A DNA stretch of 64,000 nt from Amycolatopsis sp. CA-230715. GTDB taxonomy: Bacteria > Actinomycetota > Actinomycetes > Mycobacteriales > Pseudonocardiaceae. Shown here piece after piece: positions 42,808 through 50,796 of the stretch; positions within the stretch are counted from its first letter, which is position 1, and the number at the start of each line of letters is the position of its first letter. The position numbers and the translations under genes were made by a program. The notes beneath the pieces are model-generated. The model searched no databases, was not told the origin of the DNA, and was given only the letters and a program-made list of their open reading frames with translations. Location of the stretch: positions 7,997,501 to 8,061,500 of the forward strand of contig NZ_CP059997.1 of NCBI RefSeq assembly GCF_018736145.1, in the 5' to 3' direction.

Positions 42808-42874
42808 CCGATGCGCCGGGCGGGTGATCTCCCGTAGCGTGAAAACCCCAGTCGTCGACGTTTGCGAGGTCCGG

Positions 42875-43009
42875 ATGGCTCAGGAACGCAGGAAAGCCGA
42901 CAACGAGGTGACCGCCAGCGGTCTGTTGCTGAGCGTGGAACCGCTCACCGCCGCGGTGGATCGGGGCAAGGCCAACGGTGCGGTGGCCGACAACGACGGC
43001 AACGACTAG
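42875..43009 (+). CDS. 44-aa peptide, candidate precursor for the adjacent JmjC oxygenase
   Basis: A small gene: ATG at 42875, eight bases after GAGG, TAG at 43007-43009. The peptide starts MAQERRKADNEVTASG, has a hydrophobic middle (LLLSVEPLTAAV) and a polar, acidic end (KANGAVADNDGND). It lies 3-15 bp before a JmjC/cupin oxygenase gene on the same strand. A leader-like first part and a Gly/Asn/Asp-rich C-terminus are what one expects of a ribosomally made precursor, with Asp or Asn as hydroxylation targets. It has no Cys and no resemblance to lanthipeptide or lasso precursors. An alternative in-frame GTG at 42824 exists. Function is inferred from context only. Confidence 0.6.
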   Translation: MAQERRKADNEVTASGLLLSVEPLTAAVDRGKANGAVADNDGND

Positions 43010-43024
43010 CCGTTGTCCCGCTCC

Positions 43025-44212
43025 GTGACGGAGATTCCCGGACTGGCCGACCTCGTTGCTCCGCTCGAGGTCGGCCAGTTCTTCGAAGACGTACTGGGGA
43101 AGGCGCCGCGACGCTTCCCGGGGGAGAAGGGCCGGTTCGCGGGCCTGCTCCCGTGGCCGGAGCTGGACAGGGTGCTTCGGCAGCATCGCATGGAGTTCCC
43201 CCGGCTGCGCCTCGCGCGCGACGGCGAGGTCGTCCCCGCGCACACCTACACCGAAATGGTGTCGACCCGGCGCAACGGCTTGGTGCCGCGCCTGCTGTCG
43301 GCCCCCTTCACCGAGCACCTGCGCGCCGGGGCGACGCTCGTGGTCGACTCGGTCAACGAGCTGGTCGACGGCGTCGGCGAGCTGGCCGGCAGGCTCGAAC
43401 ACGATCTGCGCGAGCGGATCCAGGTCAACCTGTACGCGGGCTGGGGCACCACGCACGGCTTCGACGTGCACTGGGACGACCACGACGCGTTCATCGTCCA
43501 GATCTCCGGGCGCAAGCGCTGGCGCCTGCACGGCACCACCCGGCCCTCGCCGCTGCAGCGGGACGTCGAGCTGCCGGAACGCCCGGAAGGCGAGCCGCAC
43601 GAGGACTTCCTGCTGGAGGACGGCGACGTCCTGTACGTGCCGCGCGGGCACTGGCACGACGTGTCCGCCGTCGGCGAGGAGTCGCTGCACCTGACCATCG
43701 GGTTCACCGCCGCGACCGGCGTCGACCTGGTGGCGTGGCTGGCCGATCAGCTGCGGGCCGACGAGCTGTTCCGCGCGGACCTGCCCCGGTTCGCGGGCAA
43801 GGCCGCCCGCGACGAGCGGTCCGAGGCGCTGCGACGGCGGCTCGCCGAGCTGACCGCCGGAGACGTCGTCGACCGGTTCCTCGCCGATCGCGACGCGCAG
43901 GCACCCGCGCACACCCGCGTCGGCCTGCCGTGGGCGGCGACCCCGGAGCTGCTGCCGCCGGACGACGACTTCGAGGTCCGGCTGCTCGCGCCGCGTGCCG
44001 TGCTGGCGGACGGCGAGGGCACGGTGACCCTGCTCGCCGCGGGGAAGCGCCTGGTCTTCGCGGCGGCGGCGCGGCCGGTCCTCGCCGCGGTGCTGGGCGG
44101 CGGCCCGCAGCCGTTCAAGGTGCTCGCCGATGCTGCGCCGGGCGTGGACAGGGCGACGGTGCGGGCGCTGCTGGGCGAACTGGTCACCCAGGGGCTCGTG
44201 GCGCGGGCGTGA
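43025..44212 (+). CDS. JmjC/cupin-type 2-oxoglutarate oxygenase (ROX/YcfD-like)
   Basis: A 395-aa protein with a JmjC domain. Counting from a TTG at 43013 (four residues earlier), the iron ligands are His153 and Asp155 in DVHWDDHDAF and His215 in VPRGHWHDV; GRKRWRLHG after the first pair is typical of the ribosomal oxygenase group (YcfD, MINA53, NO66). The C-terminal third has a winged-helix-like end (VDRATVRALLGELVTQGLVARA), as in that group. Such enzymes hydroxylate protein side chains using iron, oxygen and 2-oxoglutarate. YcfD acts on ribosomal protein L16, but the tight pairing with a 44-aa peptide gene suggests the peptide is the substrate here. The GTG at 43025 or TTG at 43013 could be the start; neither has a clear ribosome site. 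Confidence 0.85.
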   Translation: MTEIPGLADLVAPLEVGQFFEDVLGKAPRRFPGEKGRFAGLLPWPELDRVLRQHRMEFPRLRLARDGEVVPAHTYTEMVSTRRNGLVPRLLSAPFTEHLRAGATLVVDSVNELVDGVGELAGRLEHDLRERIQVNLYAGWGTTHGFDVHWDDHDAFIVQISGRKRWRLHGTTRPSPLQRDVELPERPEGEPHEDFLLEDGDVLYVPRGHWHDVSAVGEESLHLTIGFTAATGVDLVAWLADQLRADELFRADLPRFAGKAARDERSEALRRRLAELTAGDVVDRFLADRDAQAPAHTRVGLPWAATPELLPPDDDFEVRLLAPRAVLADGEGTVTLLAAGKRLVFAAAARPVLAAVLGGGPQPFKVLADAAPGVDRATVRALLGELVTQGLVARA

Positions 44213-44310
44213 CGTAACGCCGGAAATGCCCGGGTTTTGGCTCGATCGGGTGACCCTGGACGGCGAGCCGGTCACATCGGGCGGGTTGAGCCGCGTGATG
44301 TCGGGTACGC

Positions 44311-44324
44311 TTAGGCATGCCTAA
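44311..44324. promoter_or_regulatory. Iron-box-like palindrome at the sucrase/ferredoxin-like gene start
   Basis: TTAGGCATGCCTAA, a perfect 14-bp palindrome. It resembles the inner part of DtxR/IdeR boxes (TTAGGCTAACCTAA; 11 of 14 positions agree). It covers the ATG at 44317, so either the transcript is leaderless or translation begins at the ATG at 44335. Repression by an iron-loaded regulator is the likely function. Confidence 0.5.
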
Positions 44325-45261
44325 GTCGAGGCCCATGGCTGAGGCGGGAATCTGCTCCTCCGGACGGACCACGGCGCCCGGGTGCGCCGCACTGACCCGC
44401 GAGCTCGGCGGCGAGCCAGCCGGAACCGCCGCGCGCATGACGTCCTGGCTGCTCGTCGAGCACCCGGGCTCCTGGGCGCCCGACGTCCTCGAAGACGTGA
44501 TGGCGGAAGCGTTCCCCGCGTCGCGGCTCGATGCCGCGCGCGACGCGGGACTGCGCCCGCTGCTCATCCGGAAACCGGGTAGGCACGCGCGCGTCGAAGG
44601 TGCGTCGCGCGCGGTCTACCTCGCCAGCGGGCGACCGGGGCACCGCTGGCTGGAACGGCTCGATGTCACCGGCCTCGGCGAACTCGCCCACCTCGACCTC
44701 GAAGCCGTGGCCGCAGGGCGCCACGGCCACGGCGAACCGGTGTCCGGGCCGCTCTTCCTCGTGTGCACCCACGGCAGCAAGGATCTGTGCTGCGCGGTCT
44801 TCGGCCGCCCGGTGGTGGCCGGGCTGGCGCAGAACCACCCCGGCCACGTGTGGGAGGTCAGCCACGTCGGTGGCGACCGCTGGGCTGGCAACCTCCTGAC
44901 CGTGCCCGACGGTTACCTCCACGGCAGCCTCGCGGTGACCGAGGCGGAACTGGTCGCGAAGGAGGCGCTCGGCGGCAACGTCCGGCTGGAGCAGCTTCGT
45001 GGCCGTACGTCCGCGGAAAGCCCGTGGTCGCAGTTCGCCGAGATCGAGATCCGCGGCCGCACCGGACTGCGCGGTCTCGACGCGGTGCTGGCGGTGGCGG
45101 AGGAACCGTCGGGAGACGCGCGGAAGGTCCTGGTCGCCGCGAACGAGCGGCGCTACGAGGTCGTGGTGCGGCGGACTCCGTCGACCGCGTCCGGGCACAG
45201 CCGGTGCTCCGCGCGCGTCGTGCTCTCCGGGTTCGAGGCGGAGTCGGTGCGCGAGGTGTGA
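44317..45261 (+). CDS. Sucrase/ferredoxin-like (thioredoxin-like [2Fe-2S]) family protein
   Basis: A 314-aa protein of the Suc_Fer-like family. Signature pieces are GEPAGTAARMTSWLLVEHPGSW near residue 32, LFLVCTHGSKDLCCAVFGRPV with the cluster-type cysteines, and HVWEVSHVGGDRWAGNLLTVPDG. It is likely a redox protein with an iron-sulfur cluster in a thioredoxin-like fold; its electron partners are unknown. The palindrome over the first ATG points to iron control. Start alternatives: ATG 44317 (inside the palindrome) or ATG 44335 (MAEAGICSSG), the latter with GAGG too close for a normal ribosome site. Confidence 0.88.
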   Translation: MPKSRPMAEAGICSSGRTTAPGCAALTRELGGEPAGTAARMTSWLLVEHPGSWAPDVLEDVMAEAFPASRLDAARDAGLRPLLIRKPGRHARVEGASRAVYLASGRPGHRWLERLDVTGLGELAHLDLEAVAAGRHGHGEPVSGPLFLVCTHGSKDLCCAVFGRPVVAGLAQNHPGHVWEVSHVGGDRWAGNLLTVPDGYLHGSLAVTEAELVAKEALGGNVRLEQLRGRTSAESPWSQFAEIEIRGRTGLRGLDAVLAVAEEPSGDARKVLVAANERRYEVVVRRTPSTASGHSRCSARVVLSGFEAESVREV

Positions 45262-45286
45262 TCCGTCCAGTCGCGTGTGGACGGAT
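45261..45286. terminator. Stem-loop between convergent genes
   Basis: Perfect 9-bp arms, ATCCGTCCA (45261-45269) and TGGACGGAT (45278-45286), with an 8-base loop, filling the 33-bp gap between the stop of the sucrase/ferredoxin-like gene and the stop of the convergent LLM gene. It is well placed to end both transcripts. Confidence 0.7.
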
Positions 45287-45294
45287 GGTCGCTC

Positions 45295-46218
45295 CTACTC
45301 GGTGAAGCCGAGCGAGACGAACTTTTCCAAGGTGCGCCAGTGGTGTTCGTGGTCGGCGAGCGTGGCGGGCTCGCCTTCGAGGTGGGTGTCGAGCAGGACC
45401 TCGGTGACTCCGAGTTCGGCGAGCTCGGCCAGGTCCGCCTTGACCTGATCGGGATGTCCCTGACCGCAGGCGCGGTGTTCGTCGGGGAGACGCTCGTCGC
45501 TGAAGGCGAGCAGGATGCGCGGTGCCAGCGCGGGCAGCGGCATTCCTTCGGCATCGGCGGCTTTGCGGAGCAGGGGCAGGCCGTCGCGGCGCAACCAGCC
45601 AGCGGGGAACCGCAGCGGGTGCCACGCCTGGCCGTACCGGACGGTGCGGCGTAGCGCGCCGGCGCTGGTGCCGCCGACCCAGATCGGCGGGTGCGGTTGC
45701 TGGCGCGGCCGTGGCCGGGTGTCGACCTCGGGGATCGTGAAGTGCTCGCCGTCGAACCGCGCGTGATCGCTGCTCCACAACGTGATCAAGGCGCGCAGGT
45801 GCTCGTCGGTGACCGCGCCGCGGGCGGCGAAGTCGGCACCGAGGGCCGCGTACTCCTGGCGCGCCCAGCCGACGCCGACCCCGACGATCAGCCGCCCGTG
45901 GCTGAGCTGGTCGATGTTGGCCAGCATTCGCGCGGTCAGCAGCGGATGGCGGTACGGCGGGATCAGCACGGTCGTGCCGAGCCGGATCCGCTCGGTGCTG
46001 CCCGCGGCCCAGGCGATCGCGGACAGGGGATCCCAGAACGGCCCCGGGTACTGCTCGACGACGTCGCGGGTCAGCGCGACGTGATCGGAGAACATCGCGA
46101 ACCCGAACGGGCCGTCCTCGGCGAGCCGGACCCACCGCTCGACCACCTCGGCCGAAGTGCCCGCGCCGAAGTTCAGGATGTTGACGCCGAACTCCACCAG
46201 ATCCCCCTCAGCGGTCAT
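45295..46218 (-). CDS. LLM-class (F420-dependent type) oxidoreductase
   Basis: A 307-aa luciferase-like monooxygenase-fold protein. FAMFSDHVALTRD, PLSAIAWAAGSTERIRLGTTVLIPPYRHPLLTARMLANIDQLSHGRLIVGVGVGW and the RPRPRQQPHPPIWVGGTS segment are those of the actinobacterial F420-type LLM group. It catalyses a hydride transfer with F420H2 or reduced flavin on an unknown substrate. It stands alone on the minus strand, with GGTAGGG-like sequence before the ATG at 46218. Confidence 0.9.
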   Translation of the reverse strand: MTAEGDLVEFGVNILNFGAGTSAEVVERWVRLAEDGPFGFAMFSDHVALTRDVVEQYPGPFWDPLSAIAWAAGSTERIRLGTTVLIPPYRHPLLTARMLANIDQLSHGRLIVGVGVGWARQEYAALGADFAARGAVTDEHLRALITLWSSDHARFDGEHFTIPEVDTRPRPRQQPHPPIWVGGTSAGALRRTVRYGQAWHPLRFPAGWLRRDGLPLLRKAADAEGMPLPALAPRILLAFSDERLPDEHRACGQGHPDQVKADLAELAELGVTEVLLDTHLEGEPATLADHEHHWRTLEKFVSLGFTE

Positions 46219-46386
46219 CGTGTTGCCTTCGACCGCACCCTACCTCCCGCGGAACGGGGTCGATGGCGTCCTTGGTCGGCGTTTGATCGCGCACTGCGAG
46301 GGTCTCCTCCGGCGTCACGAAAGTGATCGGCCGTGAACCGCGAAACACCTTGCTGGGCAAGGAAATAGGCGTCTCGCCATCCGGAA

Positions 46387-46584
46387 ATGCGTACTGTCCG
46401 GGAAAAGTCGTCGGCCACGAAGGACTTCGCCGGGGAAGCGCGGGAAAACCTGGCGACGAACCTCGATCTGGCCAAGGCGAGGCTCAGCGCGGCCGAACAG
46501 CAGGCGCTGACGACGTTGTGCCGCCTCGGGCCCGGCCGGTTCGACCTGCCCGCCGCGGCCGCGGCGCCCGGACGGCCCTGTTGA
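46387..46584 (+). CDS. Small hypothetical protein or remnant (65 aa)
   Basis: An ATG-started frame of 65 codons: MRTVREKSSATKDFAGEARE, then ENLATNLDLAKARLSAAEQQALTTL and a Pro/Ala-rich end. The middle loosely resembles the last helices of aldo-keto reductases (ENLAAL-LT-EE--AL), so it may be the tail of a lost gene. It has no good ribosome site and ends 7 bp before the convergent FHA gene's stop. The call is weak. Confidence 0.3.
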   Translation: MRTVREKSSATKDFAGEARENLATNLDLAKARLSAAEQQALTTLCRLGPGRFDLPAAAAAPGRPC

Positions 46585-46591
46585 GACCGTC

Positions 46592-47350
46592 CTATCCGGA
46601 CAGTCCGTCGAGCAGTGCGAGATCGGTGGGGACCAGCGTGGTGGACAGGACCAGCTCGCGCAGCAGGTTGTCGGTGAGGGCGTTTCCGACCGGCTCGCCG
46701 ACCTCCTCCCTGACCAGCCCGTGGACACCCTGCGCCGAGAGTCGCAGGCGGACGTCGGCCACCACGTGCTCGACCCGTTTGGCGCGCCACCGCGTGGACG
46801 GCTGCAGTTCGGCCAGTATCTCCGCCGAGTGCTGCCGCGAGATCGGCTGCGGGTTCGCCTCGTGCAGCAGGTACCGCTGCCCGAGCACCACCAGGACCAG
46901 GTGCTCCTCGGAGGTCAGCTGCCACCGTTTGGGCGGCCGGGTCGGATCGGCGTGCCTTGCCGGGGGCTGCCCGCCGTGCCAGCCGACGACGTACATTTCG
47001 AGCAGGTGCTCCCGGTCCCGCGAGCCGCGGATGAACAACGGGGTGTAGCCCTCGGCCAGCGGAACCGGGTCCTCGTCGGGGAAGAGCAGCCGCGTGCGCG
47101 GCAGGCGGATCGGCAGCCGTCCCGTGTTGCTGACCCACCACTGGCCACTTCGGTGGGTCAGGGTGCCGTGCGTGCGGCTGACCTGCAGATCCGTTTCCCC
47201 GACGCAGACGTCGACGGTCGGGCGGTTGCGGCCGAACCGGAGGGTGCGCCCGTCGGCCGGTGCCAGGGTGAGCTTCCCGGACAGCGACAGCGCGACGATC
47301 GCCCCGGGAACGGCCTGCGGCACACCGCGGGCCAGGCTTTCGTGGTTCAT
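46592..47350 (-). CDS. FHA-domain protein
   Basis: A 252-aa protein. An FHA phosphothreonine-binding fold is readable at residues 28-85: LRFGRNRPTVDVCVG, then VSRTHGTLTHRSGQWWVSNTGRLPIRL, with the key Arg, Ser and His. The C-terminal half (WQLTSEEHLVLVVLGQRYL; ISRQHSAEILAELQPSTRWRAKRVEHVVADVRLRL) looks like a winged helix-turn-helix. It is on the same strand as, and 63 bp downstream of, the Ser/Thr kinase gene, so it is probably the kinase's target or effector and reads out its phosphorylation. ATG 47350 is supported by GAGGTCGGC before it. Confidence 0.85.
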   Translation of the reverse strand: MNHESLARGVPQAVPGAIVALSLSGKLTLAPADGRTLRFGRNRPTVDVCVGETDLQVSRTHGTLTHRSGQWWVSNTGRLPIRLPRTRLLFPDEDPVPLAEGYTPLFIRGSRDREHLLEMYVVGWHGGQPPARHADPTRPPKRWQLTSEEHLVLVVLGQRYLLHEANPQPISRQHSAEILAELQPSTRWRAKRVEHVVADVRLRLSAQGVHGLVREEVGEPVGNALTDNLLRELVLSTTLVPTDLALLDGLSG

Positions 47351-47413
47351 GCCGACCTCCTCGTTTTCCGCCTCGCGGTCAGCCTTCCTGGTCGCGGTAG
47401 GGACCGGTCCCGA

Positions 47414-49195
47414 TCAGCGCGGCAGCTTGGCCGCGATGGCCGCAGACAACCCGGTGGCCGTGGCGCAGTACTCGGTACCGGGCCGGTCGCCCTTGACCGT
47501 CAGCACCGCCACGTCGATCGCGCCCCGCCACTGGTGGCTCGCCGGCTGGGGCACGGTGACGGTGCAGCTCGTGCCGGAGTCCGTGTCCCGCTTGACGTAG
47601 CCGGTGTGGGTGCCGAGCGGGACGGGTTCTCCCGCGATCTTGTCCGTCGCGGCGTGCTGGTCGTAGCGGAGGTGGATCTGGGACGGGGAGCCGCGGCCGC
47701 GCCACTTGCACGACCAGTTGCCGAAGTCGGCCGTCGCGGTTTTCGGGTCTATCGCGGGGAGTTCGGCCAGTGCCGCGGCGTCCAGCAGCGGGCAGGTCGC
47801 GACGTGGGCCAACGAGTCAGGGGGAAACGGGACGGCGCGGCGCGGGAGGAGTTCGCGGCCGTCGGTGACCAGCTTGCGCACCGTGGCCACCGCCGTGTCG
47901 GCGATCGCGCACAGGTTCGCCGGGGGATTGGGCATGCTCGCGGTGATCCGGATCGCGTACCGCTCGTCGAGCAGCATGGTGCGGTCGCATTCGTCGCTGC
48001 CGGTGGGGGTCACGACGGCGATCTCCAGCGGTTTTCCCGGTACGTCGTGCGTACCGCGGTCGACGAGCTGCACCTCGACGTCCACCGATTCCTCGCTGCC
48101 GGTGTTGACCATGACGTCGCAGCGGTTGAAGTTGCCGCGAGTGGTCTGCAACTCCGTGGGGCCGAACCGCTCCAGCGCTTTCCGGTCGAGCACGGCACAG
48201 GGGTCGACCGTGTGCTCGTCGCCGACGAGCGCGACGGTGGCTGCCTTCGCCGGGCTCGGTTCGGGCGGCGGCGCGTCCTGCCCGAGGAACACGGCGGCGC
48301 CGATCCCGGCGATCACCACCGCCGCGGTGACCGCCTGGTACAGCGGGCGGCGCCAGAACGGGGCGCGCGCGGCGGAGGCCCGTACCGCGGGGGAAGGGGC
48401 CACCCAGTCGCGGGAAATCTCCCGGAGCTGCTGCCGCACCTCCTCGGCGGTCGGCCGTTTTTCCGGTTCCCGCACCAACATCCGCGACAGCAGAGGCGCG
48501 AGCGGGCCCGCGTGGCGCGCGGGGAGCATCTCGCCCCGGCGCACGTGGTCGAGCACCTGATCCGGCTCGCCGGTACCGAACGGCGGGCTGCCTTCCAGCG
48601 CGGCGAAAAGGGTCGCCCCGAGCGAAAACACGTCCGATGCCGCTGTCGCGGGATGACCGGTGGCCACTTCGGACGCGGCGTACGCGGGTGTTCCGCTGAA
48701 GGACCCGTCGTCGACCCAGGTGACCTGGCGCCAGATGGAGATGCCGAAATCGGTGAGCTTCGCGAAGTCCTGGTCGTCGAGGAGGATGTTGCCCGGTTTC
48801 ACGTCCCGGTGCACGATGTTCTCGGCGTGCACGGCGGCCAGCGCGGCCGCGATCTGCACGCCGATCCTGGTGACCCGTTCCGCGGGCAACGGCCCCTCGT
48901 CCGCGAGCACCCTGTCCAGGCTCTTCGCCGGCGAGTATTCCATCACCAGCCAGCACTCGTCCTCGTCCACCGTGTCGAAGACCGAGACCGCGTTCGGGTG
49001 GTGCACCCGCGCCGCGATCTCGGCCTCCTGGCGGAACTGGAGCCGATCGGCCTGGCTGGCCACGGTGTGCGGGCGCTTGAGGGCGACGGTCCGCTTCAGC
49101 TTGCGGTCGAACGCGGTCCAGACGATGCCGCCGGAACCCGACCCTTGGGCGTCCTCGAGCCGGTACCGACCGTCAACGAGATCCCCCGTGCGCAC
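47414..49195 (-). CDS. Membrane Ser/Thr protein kinase (PknB-like)
   Basis: A 593-aa Hanks-type kinase. Lys40 (TVALKR), the catalytic HRDVKPGN (129-136) and DFG (149-151) are intact, although the Gly-rich loop reads AQGSGSGGIVW. One transmembrane helix (287-304) follows the kinase domain, then an exported region of about 290 residues with at least eight cysteines and repeated patterns (DPCAVLDRKALERFG; ATCPLLDAAALAELP), resembling DUF3558-like sensor modules in duplicate. No PASTA repeats. It likely senses an external ligand and phosphorylates cytosolic partners, the FHA protein being the first candidate. Start is GTG 49195. Confidence 0.92.
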   Translation of the reverse strand: MRTGDLVDGRYRLEDAQGSGSGGIVWTAFDRKLKRTVALKRPHTVASQADRLQFRQEAEIAARVHHPNAVSVFDTVDEDECWLVMEYSPAKSLDRVLADEGPLPAERVTRIGVQIAAALAAVHAENIVHRDVKPGNILLDDQDFAKLTDFGISIWRQVTWVDDGSFSGTPAYAASEVATGHPATAASDVFSLGATLFAALEGSPPFGTGEPDQVLDHVRRGEMLPARHAGPLAPLLSRMLVREPEKRPTAEEVRQQLREISRDWVAPSPAVRASAARAPFWRRPLYQAVTAAVVIAGIGAAVFLGQDAPPPEPSPAKAATVALVGDEHTVDPCAVLDRKALERFGPTELQTTRGNFNRCDVMVNTGSEESVDVEVQLVDRGTHDVPGKPLEIAVVTPTGSDECDRTMLLDERYAIRITASMPNPPANLCAIADTAVATVRKLVTDGRELLPRRAVPFPPDSLAHVATCPLLDAAALAELPAIDPKTATADFGNWSCKWRGRGSPSQIHLRYDQHAATDKIAGEPVPLGTHTGYVKRDTDSGTSCTVTVPQPASHQWRGAIDVAVLTVKGDRPGTEYCATATGLSAAIAAKLPR

Positions 49196-49227
49196 ACCGG
49201 GCAGTGTAACCAGTTCCGTCGCTCGTT

Positions 49228-49989
49228 CTACTCGTGCGTCACGGACAGTTTGTAGATCTTCACTTCGCCGTAGTTGCCGTCACTGCAGGGCGACGTTTTT
49301 TCGCAGTTGGCCTGCGTGTAGGCGCCCGCCTTGAAGTAGGCGCCGCTGAACTTCTTCGCCAGCGTGGCTTTCAGCTCTCCGTTGTAGTAGGCCTTGATCT
49401 TGCCGCCGCCGACCACGAACTTCGCCTCGAACCTGGTGCCCAGCACGTAGTTGTCGGTGATGAGGGTGTGCTTCTCGTCTTCATCGGTAACGTAGAGCTT
49501 CTTGCCCTCCAGCCGGAAGACCGAGACGTCGTCGTCGGCGTCGTGGATCTGGCCCGCGACGATGTTGGGCCGCCCCTTCGGCGTCGCCGTGATGGCCTGG
49601 TCGATCACCATGGTGTGCGTGCCCGAGGTCGACGACCAGCTCGCCTTCGTCTTCCCCGAACCGGTCATCTCCCGCAGTTCGGACCGCGGGTAGTCGGATC
49701 CGCTCGTGGTCACCCCGTTCACCGCGGCCCGGAACTGGACCGCCGCGCAGTCCGGGGTGGCGCGGAACCACGGGTCGATCGAGAACGTGGCCAGCTCCGG
49801 CTGCTCGACGTTCTTCGGGTGCTCCTTCTCGCCGATCGGCAACCCGATGTACCAGTTCCGCAGGTTCAGCACGTCAGCGGGGTAGGCGCAGGCGGCGGTC
49901 TTCGGCGGTGCTGCCGCCGCGGCGCCGGGGAACCCCGCCAGCCCGGTCGCGAGCACCGCGGCCACCACCGCTGGGCAAGCTCGTTTCAT
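49228..49989 (-). CDS. Secreted polysaccharide lyase family 7 (alginate lyase)
   Basis: A 253-aa secreted enzyme. A signal peptide is seen at residues 1-27 (MKRACPAVVAAVLATGLAGF, Ala-rich cleavage site). The mature part carries the three PL7 motifs: RSELRE (102-107), QIH (147-149) and YFKAGAYTQ (218-226), which hold the catalytic His and Tyr. It cleaves alginate by beta-elimination; QIH-type members tend to prefer guluronate-containing blocks. ATG 49989 (after GGAGAAGATCG) is the start, since a longer frame would extend upstream without a signal sequence. No other alginate-use genes are near. Confidence 0.93.
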   Translation of the reverse strand: MKRACPAVVAAVLATGLAGFPGAAAAAPPKTAACAYPADVLNLRNWYIGLPIGEKEHPKNVEQPELATFSIDPWFRATPDCAAVQFRAAVNGVTTSGSDYPRSELREMTGSGKTKASWSSTSGTHTMVIDQAITATPKGRPNIVAGQIHDADDDVSVFRLEGKKLYVTDEDEKHTLITDNYVLGTRFEAKFVVGGGKIKAYYNGELKATLAKKFSGAYFKAGAYTQANCEKTSPCSDGNYGEVKIYKLSVTHE

Positions 49990-50141
49990 CGATCTTCTCC
50001 TTTTCCCGGTTTCCGGCAGTCTTCCGCCGCGCGAGTGGGACCGGTCCCACCCCAGCTCCGAAGCGGGCTTGATAACCCAGTGATAAGTGGGATCCATAGC
50101 CTCGGCGCAAGGCTTGAGTCGAGGAGTCGAGGAGTCGGTTG

Positions 50142-50363
50142 ATGACCAATCCGTTCGAGGACGAAGACGGTACCTACCTGGTACTGGTCAACGACGAGGC
50201 ACAGCGCTCGCTGTGGCCGTCCTTTGTGGACGTTCCGGCGGGGTGGACGGTCAGCCACGGCCCGGACACCCGCCAAGCGTGCTTGGACTACATCGAACGC
50301 ACCTGGACCGACATGCGCCCGGCCAGTCTCGTCAGGTTCATGGAATCGGCGTCACGCGAGTAG
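50142..50363 (+). CDS. MbtH-like protein
   Basis: A 73-aa MbtH-family NRPS helper: NPFEDEDGTYLVLVNDEAQR, SLWPSFVDVPAGW and a C-terminal IERTWTDMRPASL carry the conserved Asn-Pro-Phe, Trp and the WTDMRP block. It binds adenylation domains and supports their folding and activity. It lies 430 bp before the first NRPS gene on the same strand and marks the left side of the NRPS locus. ATG 50142 is the second codon of a slightly longer frame that begins with TTG. Confidence 0.95.
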   Translation: MTNPFEDEDGTYLVLVNDEAQRSLWPSFVDVPAGWTVSHGPDTRQACLDYIERTWTDMRPASLVRFMESASRE

Positions 50364-50796
50364 AGACTGTTTCGAAGTGTTTTGCGTGGCGGTGCGGGTG
50401 GCGGAACCTCAGTCCCGCCCGTCGCCCAGCCGCCACCCCTCACGGAGGCGCTGCGCGCCGCGGTGTCTTTGGCTCCGGGATCTCCAACTCGTGAATGCCA
50501 ATTCACCACGTTGGAGCTGTCCTCGCGAGGAACCACCTGAGAATGGCGGCAGCAGAGTGCGAGTTGACGGCCCACTCAAGTGGCTTCGCCACTTCGATAC
50601 AGGCCCTAGAAACTGTTTCGCCGGATCGCGGCCGCCCTCGGGCGCCCGAGGCCGTTCACCCGCGGATCGAACCGCGGTTCCCAGCCGCGCAACGCTTCCG
50701 CCGCGCGCGGACGAATCGTCCAGCGGGTTCGGGCGGATGTGCCGAGCCTGCCCCATCGCGAAACCCGACACGGGGACGGAGTAGGAGATCAGCGGC
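50364..50796. other. Intergenic region upstream of the NRPS genes
   Basis: A 433-bp region with no credible gene. It holds a stem-loop at 50578-50594 (AAGTGGC-TTC-GCCACTT, 7-bp arms), and ACTGTTTCG occurs twice, near 50367 and 50612. AGTAGGAGATC before 50797 gives the ribosome site for the NRPS. The NRPS promoter probably lies here. Confidence 0.5.
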
